Positions 25,534 through 33,664 of a stretch of DNA of 64,000 nt are shown piece by piece; positions within the stretch are counted from its first letter, which is position 1; each line of letters starts with the position of its first letter. Source of the stretch: Kitasatospora aureofaciens (GTDB taxonomy: Bacteria > Actinomycetota > Actinomycetes > Streptomycetales > Streptomycetaceae); the NCBI RefSeq assembly GCF_001188955.3, contig NZ_JPRF03000087.1:237087-301086 (forward strand). Reading direction: 5' to 3'. The notes under the pieces were generated by a model, which did no database searches, was not told the origin of the DNA, and worked only from the letters and a program-made list of their open reading frames with translations. The translations under genes and the position numbers were made by a program.

Positions 25534-26922
25534 TTACGTGCGGGTCCCCGGCCCCGTCCCGGCATCGAAGGCCGCTGCGGCCGCCGCGAACGACGAGGCC
25601 AGCTCGGGCGTCCCCGCCCAGTGCAGGTGCAGGTACGAGGCGTGCACGTTGCCCCCCGCGAAGCCCTCCGTGCGGGGCCCGGTCGGCAGGCGCCAGCCCC
25701 AGGCGGGGTGGTCGCCCGCGCCCGGTTCGCAGACCGTCCGGTGGAACTCGTGCCCGCGCACCCGGGTGCCCGCCGGGCCGAGCGGGGAGTCGTGCAGGGC
25801 GACGGCCTCCCGGTAGCCGAGGGTGAGCCGTTCGGTCATCCGGGCGGTGGTGTCCAGCACTCCGCACATCGGCAGGCCGTCCAACTCCCGTCCCAGGTAG
25901 AGCAGTCCGGCGCACTCGGCGGCGATCGGCCCGCCCGCGGCGGCGAACGCGGAGATGGCCGAGCGCAGCGCGGCGTTCCCGCTCAACTCCCGTACGTACA
26001 GCTCCGGGAAGCCGCCGCCGACGACCAGTCCGGCGGTGCCCTCCGGCAGTGCCGAGGCGTGCAGCGGGTCGAAGGGCACGACCTCCGCACCCGCCGCGCC
26101 GAGCAGTTCGGCGTTCTCGGCGTACGAGAAGGAGAACGCGGCGCCGCCCGCCACCGCGATCCGCGGCCGTCCGCCGACCGGCGCGACCTCCGCCGACGGG
26201 TCCCACGGGTCGTCGGCCAACTCCGGTGCGGTCCGGGCGAGTTCCAGTACGGCGTCCAGGTCGACCGAGGCAGCGACGAGGGAGCCCATGTCCGCGACGG
26301 CCTTGAGCGCCTCCGCCGAGCGCTCCACCGCCGGGATCAGCCCGAGGTGGCGGGACGGCGTGGCCACCGCCGCCGAGCGGCGCAGCGCGCCCAGCACGGG
26401 CACCCCGGAGCCCTCCTCCAGGGCCTCGCGCAGCAGTTGCTCGTGCCGGTCGGAGGCGACCCGGTTGAGGATCACCCCGGCCAGCCGCACCTGCGGGTCC
26501 CAGGACGCGAAGCCGTGCACCAGCGCGGCCACCGAGCGGGACTGCGAGGAGCCGTCCACGACCAGCACCACGGGTGCCCGCAGCAGCTTGGCGACGTGCG
26601 CGGTGGAGGCCAGCTCCCCACGCCCGGAGGCCCCGTCGAACAGGCCCATGACCCCCTCGACCACGGCGACGTCCGCCCCCGCGGCGCCGTGCAGGAACAG
26701 CCGGGCGATCCGCTCCGGCCCGCACATGAAGGCGTCCAGGTTGCGGCCCGGGCGCCCGGCGGCGAGCGCGTGGTAGCCCGGGTCGATGTAGTCCGGGCCG
26801 ACCTTGTGCGGGGACACCGCCAGCCCGCGCGCGGCGAGCGCCGCGATCAGGCCGGTGGCGACGGTGGTCTTGCCGGCGCCGGAGGAGGGCGCGGCGACGA
26901 CGAGGCGGGGGACGGTGCTCAA
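25534..26922 (-). CDS. cobB: Cobyrinate a,c-diamide synthase
   Basis: A 462-residue enzyme that amidates carboxylates a and c of the corrin ring using ATP and glutamine. The N-terminal ATP-binding domain has the deviant P-loop APSSGAGKTTVATG and KVGPDYIDPGYH. The C-terminal type 1 glutamine amidotransferase domain has the nucleophile in PIAAECAGLLYLG and the later His/Glu region RGHEFH. The length is normal. It sits 4 bp after cobO. Confidence 0.95.
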   Translation of the reverse strand: MSTVPRLVVAAPSSGAGKTTVATGLIAALAARGLAVSPHKVGPDYIDPGYHALAAGRPGRNLDAFMCGPERIARLFLHGAAGADVAVVEGVMGLFDGASGRGELASTAHVAKLLRAPVVLVVDGSSQSRSVAALVHGFASWDPQVRLAGVILNRVASDRHEQLLREALEEGSGVPVLGALRRSAAVATPSRHLGLIPAVERSAEALKAVADMGSLVAASVDLDAVLELARTAPELADDPWDPSAEVAPVGGRPRIAVAGGAAFSFSYAENAELLGAAGAEVVPFDPLHASALPEGTAGLVVGGGFPELYVRELSGNAALRSAISAFAAAGGPIAAECAGLLYLGRELDGLPMCGVLDTTARMTERLTLGYREAVALHDSPLGPAGTRVRGHEFHRTVCEPGAGDHPAWGWRLPTGPRTEGFAGGNVHASYLHLHWAGTPELASSFAAAAAAFDAGTGPGTRT

Positions 26923-26926
26923 GTGG

Positions 26927-27532
26927 TCACCACTCGATGCCGCGCTGGCCCTTGCGGCCGGCGTCCATGGGGTGCTTGACCTTGGTCATCTCGGTGACCA
27001 GGTCGGCGAATCCGGTCAGTGCCTCGGGCGCGTAGCGGCCGGTGATGACGACGTGCTGGCTGCCCGGGCGGTCCTTGAGCACCGAGACGACCTCCTCCGG
27101 GTCGATCCACCCCCAGTGCATCGGGTAGGTGAACTCGTCCAGCACGTAGAAGCGGTAGGTCTCGGCCGCGAGGTCCCGCTTGACCTGCTCCCAGCCCTCC
27201 TTGGCCGCCTCCTCGCTGGTCATCTCCTGCTCGGCGGAGCGCTGGATCCAGGACCAGCCGGAGCCCATCTTGTGCCAGTCGACGCTGCCGCCCTCGCCGG
27301 AGGCGCCCAGCACGCGCAGCGCGTTCTCCTCGCCGACCTTCCACTTGGCGGACTTCACGAACTGGAAGACCCCGACCGACCAGCCCTGGTTCCAGGCCCG
27401 CAGCGCCATGCCGAAGGCGGCCGTGGACTTGCCCTTCCCGGGGCCGGTGTGCACGGCGGTGATCGGCTGGGTACGGCGCTGGCGGGTGGTCAGGCCGTCG
27501 TCGGGAACGCTCTCGGGGACACCCTTGGGCAT
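26927..27532 (-). CDS. cobO: Cob(I)yrinic acid a,c-diamide adenosyltransferase
   Basis: A 201-residue CobA/BtuR-type adenosyltransferase that attaches the 5'-deoxyadenosyl group to cobalt. The P-loop TGPGKGKST (29-37) binds ATP in the reversed orientation typical of this family. FYVLDEFTYPMHWGWID and VVITGRYAPEAL are the other family blocks. It lies 5 bp after the chelatase gene, with stop and start almost adjacent through the operon. Confidence 0.95.
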   Translation of the reverse strand: MPKGVPESVPDDGLTTRQRRTQPITAVHTGPGKGKSTAAFGMALRAWNQGWSVGVFQFVKSAKWKVGEENALRVLGASGEGGSVDWHKMGSGWSWIQRSAEQEMTSEEAAKEGWEQVKRDLAAETYRFYVLDEFTYPMHWGWIDPEEVVSVLKDRPGSQHVVITGRYAPEALTGFADLVTEMTKVKHPMDAGRKGQRGIEW

Positions 27533-27537
27533 GTCGG

Positions 27538-29661
27538 TCAGGCCGCCTTTCGCAGCGAAGCGATCGAAGTGGTGGTCGCACGGTTCGTGCGGTTCGCGTG
27601 GTTCTCGCGGACGAGCGAGGCCACGCCCTCCGCGCGCAGCTCGTCCAGGCTGACGGCGCTGCCGCCGAGCAGTCCGGCCAGGGTACGGGCCAGGCCCAGG
27701 CGGACCGGTCCGGACTCGCAGTCCAGCACCACGCTCGCCGTGCCCTGGGCGGCGAACAGCGCGGCCGCGCGCTGCGAGCGGGCGAGCGCGTCCCGCCCGC
27801 CGGTGGCCCGGCCGTCGGTCACGACGACCAGCAGCGGGCGCCGGTTCGGGTCGCGCAGCCGCTCCACCCGCAGTACCTCGTGGGCGCGCAGCAGGCCGGC
27901 GGCCAGCGGGGTGCGCCCGCCGGTGGGCAGCGACTCCAGCCGGGCCGCGCCGACCTCCACCGAGGAGGTGGGCGGCAGTGCCAGCTCGGCGTCCGCGCCC
28001 CGGAAGGTGATCATGCCGATCTTGTCCCGGCGCTGGTAGGCGTCCATCAGCAGCGACAGCACCGCGCCCTTGACGGCGGTCATCCGCTGCCGGGCGGCCA
28101 TCGAGCCGGAGGCGTCCACCACGAACAGGACGAGGTTGGACTCCCGTCCCTGGCGGACCTGTTCGCGGAAGTCGTCCTTGTGCAGCACCAGCGCCCGGCC
28201 GGCCCGCCCGCGCGCCACCTGGTGCGGCGCGGCGGCCTGGAGGGTCGCGGTCAGGTGCAGCCGGCTCAGGGTGCCCTGCGGCCGACGGGCCCGGATGGTG
28301 TGCCCGCCGGTGGTCTCGGCGGGGGAGCGCCGGCCCTGGGCGCCGTGGCCGGTGCCCTGCACGGTGAACAACCGGGTCCGGTACGGGTCCCCGGCCGCGA
28401 CCGGCGCCGACTCCCGTGCGGGGGATGGGTGTTGGGCGGGTACGGGCTGCTGTGCGGGCAGCTCGGGGTCGGCGGCGCCGCTCTCCGGGGCGGACGTCTC
28501 GGGGGTGCCGCCGTCGAACGGCTCGGGGGCGCCGCCGCCGTCGGGGCCGCCGCCCTCCGGACCGCCGCCGCTGTCGGGGCCGCCGTCACCGCCGTCACCG
28601 TCCCCGTCCGGACCGGGCCCGTCGCCCTCGGGCTCCGGGTCCTCCGGCTGGGAGTGCTCCTCCAGCGTCCTGTCCAACTGCTCCTCGTCCAGCCCCGGAG
28701 CGTCGAAGGGGTTGCGTCGGCGCCGGTGCGGCAGGGCCAGCTGGGCGGCCTTGCGGACGTCCTCCTCCAGCACTTCCACCCGCCCGGCCCAGGCGGCCAG
28801 CGCGACCGCGGTGCGGGCCATCACGATGTCCGCGCGCAGCCCGTCCACCTCGAACGCGGCGCACACGGCAGTGATCTGACGGAGGGCCACATCGGTCAGT
28901 TCGACCTTGGGGAGCAACTCGCGGGCGGCGGTGATGTGTTCGGCGAGCTCCCGCTCCTGCGCCGCGAACCGCGCCGCGAAGCCGGCCGGGTCGGCGTCGT
29001 ACGCGAGCCGGCGCCGGACCACCTCGGCGCGTTCGGCCGGGTCCCGGGTGGCGGCGATCTCGACGGTCAGGCCGAAGCGGTCGAGCAGCTGCGGCCGCAG
29101 CTCGCCCTCCTCCGGGTTCATCGTGCCGACCAGCAGGAACCGCGCCGCGTGCCGCACCGACACGCCCTCGCGCTCGACGTACGAGCGGCCCATCGCGGCG
29201 GCGTCCAGCAGCAGGTCCACCACGTGGTCCTGGAGCAGGTTCACCTCGTCGATGTAGAGCACGCCGCGGTGCGCCTTGGCCAGCAGCCCGGGCTCGTACG
29301 CCTTGACGCCCTCGGCGAGTGCGCGCTCCAGGTCGAGCGAGCCGACGATCCGGTCCTCGGCCACGCCTACCGGCAACTCGACCAGCTGGGAGGGGCGTTC
29401 GTGACTCCCGAAGGAGGTGTGCGGCCCGTCCGGGCACTGCGGGTCCGGCGCGGCCGGGTCGCAGGCGAAGCGGCAGCCGTCCACCGCGGCGATGGAGGGC
29501 AGCAGCCCGGCCAGCGCGCGCACCATGGTCGACTTCGCGGTGCCCTTCTCGCCGCGCACCAGCACGCCGCCCACGGCGGGCGAGACCGCGTTCAGCAGCA
29601 GCCCGAGTCGCAGGTCGGCCATGCCGACGATCGCGGTGAACGGATAGCGGACGTCACTCAT
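27538..29661 (-). CDS. ChlI/ChlD-type chelatase subunit fusion, putative cobalt chelatase
   Basis: A 707-residue fusion of an AAA+ motor (ChlI-like, residues 1-330) and a von Willebrand A module (ChlD-like, about 520-700), joined by an acidic Pro/Gly linker. The Walker A motif is RGEKGTAKST (37-45), Walker B is VLYIDEVNLL, and sensor-1 is LVGTMNPEEGELRP. The MIDAS site is VVDASGSM. With a large CobN subunit (not in this window) it should drive metal insertion into the corrin ring. It overlaps cobQ by 4 nt (ATGA). Confidence 0.9.
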   Translation of the reverse strand: MSDVRYPFTAIVGMADLRLGLLLNAVSPAVGGVLVRGEKGTAKSTMVRALAGLLPSIAAVDGCRFACDPAAPDPQCPDGPHTSFGSHERPSQLVELPVGVAEDRIVGSLDLERALAEGVKAYEPGLLAKAHRGVLYIDEVNLLQDHVVDLLLDAAAMGRSYVEREGVSVRHAARFLLVGTMNPEEGELRPQLLDRFGLTVEIAATRDPAERAEVVRRRLAYDADPAGFAARFAAQERELAEHITAARELLPKVELTDVALRQITAVCAAFEVDGLRADIVMARTAVALAAWAGRVEVLEEDVRKAAQLALPHRRRRNPFDAPGLDEEQLDRTLEEHSQPEDPEPEGDGPGPDGDGDGGDGGPDSGGGPEGGGPDGGGAPEPFDGGTPETSAPESGAADPELPAQQPVPAQHPSPARESAPVAAGDPYRTRLFTVQGTGHGAQGRRSPAETTGGHTIRARRPQGTLSRLHLTATLQAAAPHQVARGRAGRALVLHKDDFREQVRQGRESNLVLFVVDASGSMAARQRMTAVKGAVLSLLMDAYQRRDKIGMITFRGADAELALPPTSSVEVGAARLESLPTGGRTPLAAGLLRAHEVLRVERLRDPNRRPLLVVVTDGRATGGRDALARSQRAAALFAAQGTASVVLDCESGPVRLGLARTLAGLLGGSAVSLDELRAEGVASLVRENHANRTNRATTTSIASLRKAA

Positions 29662-31178
29662 GCGTCACTCCCAGGTGCCCCGGGCGGGAGGAACGGCAGC
29701 GTTCCGGCCGCCGGCACCCCGCCCTCGATCAGCTTCCACAGCGCGTCGGTGTCCGCGTGCTCCTCGATCAGGTCGCCCAGCCGGTCCAGCCGGGCCTCGC
29801 GCGCCGCGGCGAAGGAGGTGTCCGGCGCCGGCACAAACGCCCGTCCGGCCAACTCCGCTACCTCGCGCAGGAGTTCGCGGCGGAAGCCGTCGTTCTCCAG
29901 TGCGCCGTGCCAGGTCGTGCCCCAGACCGAGCCGACCCGGCAGCCGTCCAGGAACGTCTCCCCGCCCTCGACCGCCACGATCCCGTGGTGGATCTCGTAG
30001 CCCTCGACCCGCTGCCCGTACGCCTCGCCGACCGGGCGCGCCAGCACCTTCTCGGCGCCGAAGCGGACGTCGGTCGGCAGCAGCCCGAGCCCGTCGACGA
30101 GCCCCGCCCTGGACTCCACCTCGTCCTCGATCGAGCGCGCCAGCATCTGGTAGCCGCCGCAGACCCCGAGGATCGGCAGCCCGGCCGCGGCCCGCGCCTT
30201 CAGCGCCGGTTCCAGGCCGCGTTCACGCAGCCAGGCGAGGTCCGCCACGGTGGCCCGGGTGCCGGGCAGCACCACCAGGTCGGCGTCGGCCAGCTCCTCC
30301 GGCCGGGTCGCCCAGCGCACCAGCACGCCCGGCTCCTGCGCCAGCGCGTCCACGTCGGTGAAGTTGGACAGCCGGGGGAAGCGCACCACGGCCACCCGCA
30401 GCACGTCGGCCCCGAGCGGACCGGGCCCGTCCGCCCGGTCCACCACCGTGGACAGGTCCAGCGAGTCCTCGGCGTCCAGCCACAGCCCCGGCAGCATCGG
30501 CAGCGTGCCCAGCACCGGACGGCCGGTCAGCTCGTGCAGCATCTCCAGGCCGGGCGCCAGCAGTCGGGCGTCGCCGCGGAACTTGTTGACGAACCAGCCC
30601 GCCACGTGCCGCTGGTCCTCCGCGGACAGCAGCGCCAGCGTCCCGTACATCGCCGCGAAGACCCCGCCGCGGTCGATGTCCCCGACCACCACCACGGGCA
30701 GCGCGGCGGCCGTGGCCAGGCCCATGTTGGCGATGTCCCGGTCGCGCAGGTTGATCTCGGCGGGCGAACCGGCGCCCTCGCACACCACCACGTCGTAGCG
30801 CCGGCGCAGGTCCGCCAGGCACTCCAGGGCGCGCTCCAGCAGGACGGGCTTGCGCTCGCGGTAGTCCAGCGCGCCCACCTCGGCGACCGGCCGGCCGAGC
30901 AGCACCACCTGGCTGCGGCCGTCCGCGCCGGGCTTCAGCAGCACCGGGTTCATCGCCGCCTCCGGCTCCACCCGGGCGGCCTGCGCCTGCATCGCCTGGG
31001 CACGGCCGATCTCGGCGCCGTCGGCGGTGACGAAGGAGTTCAGTGACATGTTCTGCGCCTTGAACGGCGCGACCCGCACGCCCTGCCGGGCCAGCCAACG
31101 GCAGATCCCGGCCGTCACCACGCTCTTGCCCGCGTCCGAGGTCGTCCCGGCGACCAGCAGCGCCTTGCTCGTGCTCAT
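29658..31178 (-). CDS. cobQ: Cobyric acid synthase
   Basis: A 506-residue amidotransferase that adds four amides (b, d, e, g) to adenosylcobyrinate a,c-diamide. The N-terminal dethiobiotin-synthetase-like domain has AGTTSDAGKSVVTAG and VRVAPFKAQNMSLNS. The C-terminal glutaminase has its nucleophile in PILGVCGGYQML and the His motif VEGYEIHHG. I chose ATG 31178 (MSTSKALLV), which has a GAGGTGG site and overlaps the stop of the last micro-ORF in an ATGA. The frame continues 15 codons upstream into the tandem repeats. Confidence 0.95.
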   Translation of the reverse strand: MSTSKALLVAGTTSDAGKSVVTAGICRWLARQGVRVAPFKAQNMSLNSFVTADGAEIGRAQAMQAQAARVEPEAAMNPVLLKPGADGRSQVVLLGRPVAEVGALDYRERKPVLLERALECLADLRRRYDVVVCEGAGSPAEINLRDRDIANMGLATAAALPVVVVGDIDRGGVFAAMYGTLALLSAEDQRHVAGWFVNKFRGDARLLAPGLEMLHELTGRPVLGTLPMLPGLWLDAEDSLDLSTVVDRADGPGPLGADVLRVAVVRFPRLSNFTDVDALAQEPGVLVRWATRPEELADADLVVLPGTRATVADLAWLRERGLEPALKARAAAGLPILGVCGGYQMLARSIEDEVESRAGLVDGLGLLPTDVRFGAEKVLARPVGEAYGQRVEGYEIHHGIVAVEGGETFLDGCRVGSVWGTTWHGALENDGFRRELLREVAELAGRAFVPAPDTSFAAAREARLDRLGDLIEEHADTDALWKLIEGGVPAAGTLPFLPPGAPGSDA

Positions 31179-31255
31179 GCACCCACCTCGCTTCGCTCGG
31201 CAGGCGCTTCGCACAATGCGCACCTTCCGATGATGAGCTCGCTGCGCTCACTCAT
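31175..31255 (-). CDS. Micro-ORF 3 (26 aa, identical), coupled to cobQ
   Basis: This is the last copy of the 26-residue CxxC peptide. Its TGA overlaps the cobQ ATG in an ATGA, so the chain cbiB, three micro-ORFs and cobQ is joined by four consecutive 4-nt overlaps. Its function may be the act of translation (a ribosome relay into cobQ), the peptide, or neither. Confidence 0.5.
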   Translation of the reverse strand: MSERSELIIGRCALCEAPAERSEVGA

Positions 31256-31332
31256 GCACCCACCTCGCTTCGCTCGGCAGGCGCTTCGCACAATGCGCAC
31301 CTTCCGATGATGAGCTCGCTGCGCTCACTCAT
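31252..31332 (-). CDS. Micro-ORF 2 (26 aa, identical to micro-ORF 1)
   Basis: It encodes the same 26-residue peptide as micro-ORF 1 but with an ATG start, and lies in a different reading frame because the 77-bp period is not a multiple of three. Both ends are ATGA overlaps. Its own ribosome site GCGAGGTGG lies inside the preceding copy, 6 nt before the ATG. Confidence 0.5.
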   Translation of the reverse strand: MSERSELIIGRCALCEAPAERSEVGA

Positions 31333-31409
31333 GCACCCACCTCGCTTCGCTCGGCAGGCGCTTCGCACAATGCGCACCTTCCGATGATGAGCTCGCTGCG
31401 CTCACTCAC
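31329..31409 (-). CDS. Micro-ORF 1 (26 aa, CxxC) between cbiB and cobQ
   Basis: The first of three micro-ORFs encodes a 26-residue peptide that starts MSERSELIIGRCALC and ends EAPAERSEVGA. It has a CxxC motif (C12, C15) flanked by two ERSE motifs. It starts with GTG overlapping the cbiB stop in a GTGA, and stops in an ATGA shared with micro-ORF 2. Translation of the peptide is inferred from the coupling; no homologous family is known to me. Confidence 0.5.
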   Translation of the reverse strand: MSERSELIIGRCALCEAPAERSEVGA

Positions 31410-32374
31410 GCCTGGGCCCTCCTCTTCCCGAACAGCGCCCGCAGCAGGACGTGCCCCGCGACCGTCGTACCCAGCGCCAGCGCGCCCACCCGCCGCGACA
31501 GCGTGCAGGCCCGCTCGATGTCGTCCACCGTCACCGGCCGCAACTCCCCGCCCAGCACCGGCCGGTGCTCCACCCGCTTGCCGTACGTGAGCGTCCCGCC
31601 CAGCCGTACGCCCACCGCGCCCGCGAAGGCCGACTCGGCCTGGCCCGCGTTCGGGCTCGGGTGCGCGGAGCCGTCCCGGCGCCAGACCCGCCAGGCGGTC
31701 CGTGGCTCGGGCGCCGCAGCCACCGTCAGCAGCGCGGTCAGCCGGGCGCCCGGCCAGCCCGCGACGTCGTCCAGCCGGGCCGAGGCCCAGCCGAAGCGGC
31801 CGTAGCGGGGCGAGCGGTGGCCCACCATGGCGTCCAGGGTGTTCACGGCGCGGAAAGCCAGCAGCCCCGGGGTGCCTGCCAGGGTGCCCCAGGTCAGGGC
31901 GTTCACCACGGCGTCGGCGGTGTTCTCGGCGACCGACTCGACCACCGCCCGGGCGATCTGCTGCCCGTCCAGCGCGCCCGGATCCCGCCCGCACAGGTGC
32001 GGCAGCCGCTCCCGGGCGGCCGTCAGATCGCCCGCGGCCAGCGAGCGGCCGATGGTGCGGGCCTCCCGGGTCAGCGAGGTGCCGCCGAGCACCGTCCAGG
32101 TCGCGGCGGCCGCCAGCGCGGCCCGGCCCAGCGGACGGTGACCGACCGTACGGTCCAGCGCCAGCGCGCCGGCCGCGACCGCGCCCACGCACAGCGCCGT
32201 GTACCCGGCTCCGGCGGCCCGGTCGTCGCGCCACACGCGCCGCTCCAGGCGGGTCGCGGCGCTGCCGAACAGGGCGACCGGGTGGCCGCGGCGCGGGTCG
32301 GCGAAACGGGCGTCGGCGGCGTAACCCGCGACGGCGCCCAGCGCGAAGGCGGCGGCCCGGGTCAGCGGGCGCAC
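31406..32374 (-). CDS. cbiB: Adenosylcobinamide-phosphate synthase
   Basis: A 322-residue membrane protein of the CbiB/CobD family that joins aminopropanol (or its phosphate) to adenosylcobyric acid. The family blocks AVVESVAENTADAVVNALTW, FRAVNTLDAMVGHRSPRYG and FGWASARLDDVAGWPGARL are intact, with hydrophobic segments near both ends. It is the first structural gene after the cobalamin riboswitch. The start is GTG 32374, although its ribosome site is weak. Confidence 0.93.
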   Translation of the reverse strand: MRPLTRAAAFALGAVAGYAADARFADPRRGHPVALFGSAATRLERRVWRDDRAAGAGYTALCVGAVAAGALALDRTVGHRPLGRAALAAAATWTVLGGTSLTREARTIGRSLAAGDLTAARERLPHLCGRDPGALDGQQIARAVVESVAENTADAVVNALTWGTLAGTPGLLAFRAVNTLDAMVGHRSPRYGRFGWASARLDDVAGWPGARLTALLTVAAAPEPRTAWRVWRRDGSAHPSPNAGQAESAFAGAVGVRLGGTLTYGKRVEHRPVLGGELRPVTVDDIERACTLSRRVGALALGTTVAGHVLLRALFGKRRAQA

Positions 32375-32444
32375 GGCGGCGAAAAGCCAGTAATCCGACG
32401 GGGCGGGGCAGCCTGCATCGCGTGGGTGTCCTCACTCAGGGTCC

Positions 32445-32628
32445 GCGCCCTGGATCGACGTACCGGGGGCGAGAGTCTCCTGGCTTCCGGGTCGGACGCA
32501 CCCCCGGGCCTTCCAGCGGCTTCTGACGGCCCGCCGTGGCACTTCCGAGCGTGCTCCCCGGTGACAGTGGCGGGACCGCGCCGGACTCGCACCGGCTTCC
32601 TCTCCATGCCTCCGTTTGGCCCCAGGAT
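32445..32628 (-). ncRNA. Adenosylcobalamin riboswitch
   Basis: On the minus strand the leader shows the conserved B12-riboswitch core in order: GCCGGTGCGAGTCCGGCGCG followed by GTCCCGCCACTGTCACC (about 32560-32600) and then GAAGCCAGGAGACTC (about 32472-32486). It ends about 70 nt before cbiB. It should bind adenosylcobalamin and shut off the cbiB-cobQ-chelatase-cobO-cobB operon, most likely by hiding the cbiB ribosome site. The ends are approximate. The rest of the 32375-32798 gap is leader and divergent promoter DNA with no gene. Confidence 0.93.
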
Positions 32629-32798
32629 CCCATCACGCGGCCGAACCGGGAGTCAACCGAGGTCAAGGAGGGGTCGGTCACACCGGGGGACCGGTAGCGG
32701 ACCTGTGCGATCGCCCAGCGCGGGGAAGGGCCCGTCAGCTCCGCTTCGTGCGTTCGGCGACTGGGACGGCCCGGGGGCCACACCTACGGTTCGGTGCC

Positions 32799-33494
32799 AT
32801 GCGCCGCAGAAAGTCCCCCACCACTGCCGCCCCTTCCCCCGTCCCGTTCTCACCCGAGGCCGCCCGCGCCCACCGGGCCGGCCTCGGGCTGAGCCCCGAC
32901 CAGGTCGCCGAGGGCATGGCCGCGCACGGCGTACGGCTGCTGCCCGGTCACGTGCTCGCCTGGGAGAACGGCGAGCTGCGCCCCGGCGAGGCCGAGTTCA
33001 TCGCCCTGGCCAGGGCCCTGTGGTGCCCGGCCGCCCAGCTGATGGACGGCCGCCCGGTGAGCCTGCGCGACCACCGCCTCGCCCGGGAGCTCGGCCAGGA
33101 GGCGGTCGCCGAGCGGACCGGAGTGTCGTTGCCCGCCTACCGGCAGGCCGAACTGACCGGCCACTGGGACGGCGACCGGGACCAGACCCACGCCCTCGCC
33201 CAGGCGCTCGGCCTGCGGCTGACCGAACTCGTCGAGGCGACCGGGCGCGGCGAGGCCCTCGACCGCCTGCTGCGCCAGTGCGTGGCCGGCCGCTGGCAGC
33301 CCCACCTGCGCCCGCTCGCCCGCCTCGTGCCCGTCCCGGAGGCCGACCTCGCCGCCGTCCTCCCCGTCCTCCACCAGGAACACCACGTCCCCTCCCACTG
33401 GGGCGCCACCGCCCAGCCCCGTACCGCCACGCCGCCCCTCGTCCCCCGGTTCTGGCACCTCCTCAGCGCCCTGGACCCCGCCATCCCGGTCTGA
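32799..33494 (+). CDS. XRE-type helix-turn-helix regulator
   Basis: A 231-residue protein with two Cro/C1-type helix-turn-helix regions. The first has AHRAGLGLSPDQVAEGMAAH and LPGHVLAWENGELRPGEAEF. The second has LARELGQEAVAERTGVSLPA and YRQAELTGHWDGDR. The C-terminal 80 residues have no recognisable domain. I chose ATG 32799 (MRRRKSP); the frame continues upstream but over riboswitch-side leader DNA. It is divergent from the cobalamin operon; whether it controls it is unknown. Confidence 0.8.
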   Translation: MRRRKSPTTAAPSPVPFSPEAARAHRAGLGLSPDQVAEGMAAHGVRLLPGHVLAWENGELRPGEAEFIALARALWCPAAQLMDGRPVSLRDHRLARELGQEAVAERTGVSLPAYRQAELTGHWDGDRDQTHALAQALGLRLTELVEATGRGEALDRLLRQCVAGRWQPHLRPLARLVPVPEADLAAVLPVLHQEHHVPSHWGATAQPRTATPPLVPRFWHLLSALDPAIPV

Positions 33495-33664
33495 CCCGGG
33501 GCCGCTCCTCGGAATCGCGTCGTCCGCCCTGCGGACGCGGGTTCGAAGGCGGGCCCCGGCGCGTCCCCCGGACGGACCAGTCCGGGTGGTCCGGGCGGCG
33601 GAGCCGCGGTGGACTGGTGCTCGAACACCGTCCGGTCGGTCCGTGCAACAGAGCGGGGAACGAA

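Larger units (their letters stand above)
31174..31404. repeat. Three identical tandem 77-bp units
   Basis: The units at 31174-31250, 31251-31327 and 31328-31404 are base-for-base identical, and the first four bases of a fourth unit follow before the sequence diverges. On the minus strand each unit carries a ribosome site (GCGAGGTGGGTG), a start and a 26-codon ORF ending at the next start. The unit contains GAGCGCAGCGAG and GAGCGAAGCGAG, a doubled motif, and a potential hairpin around GCGCATTGTGCG. Confidence 0.98.

Noticed and set aside
31174..31404. Direct repeats as a CRISPR array
   Set aside because: The units are contiguous and identical with no variable spacers, and no cas genes are present.
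33495..33664. GGGTTCGAA resembling a tRNA T-arm
   Set aside because: No acceptor stem, anticodon arm or CCA-proximal pairing can be formed around it.
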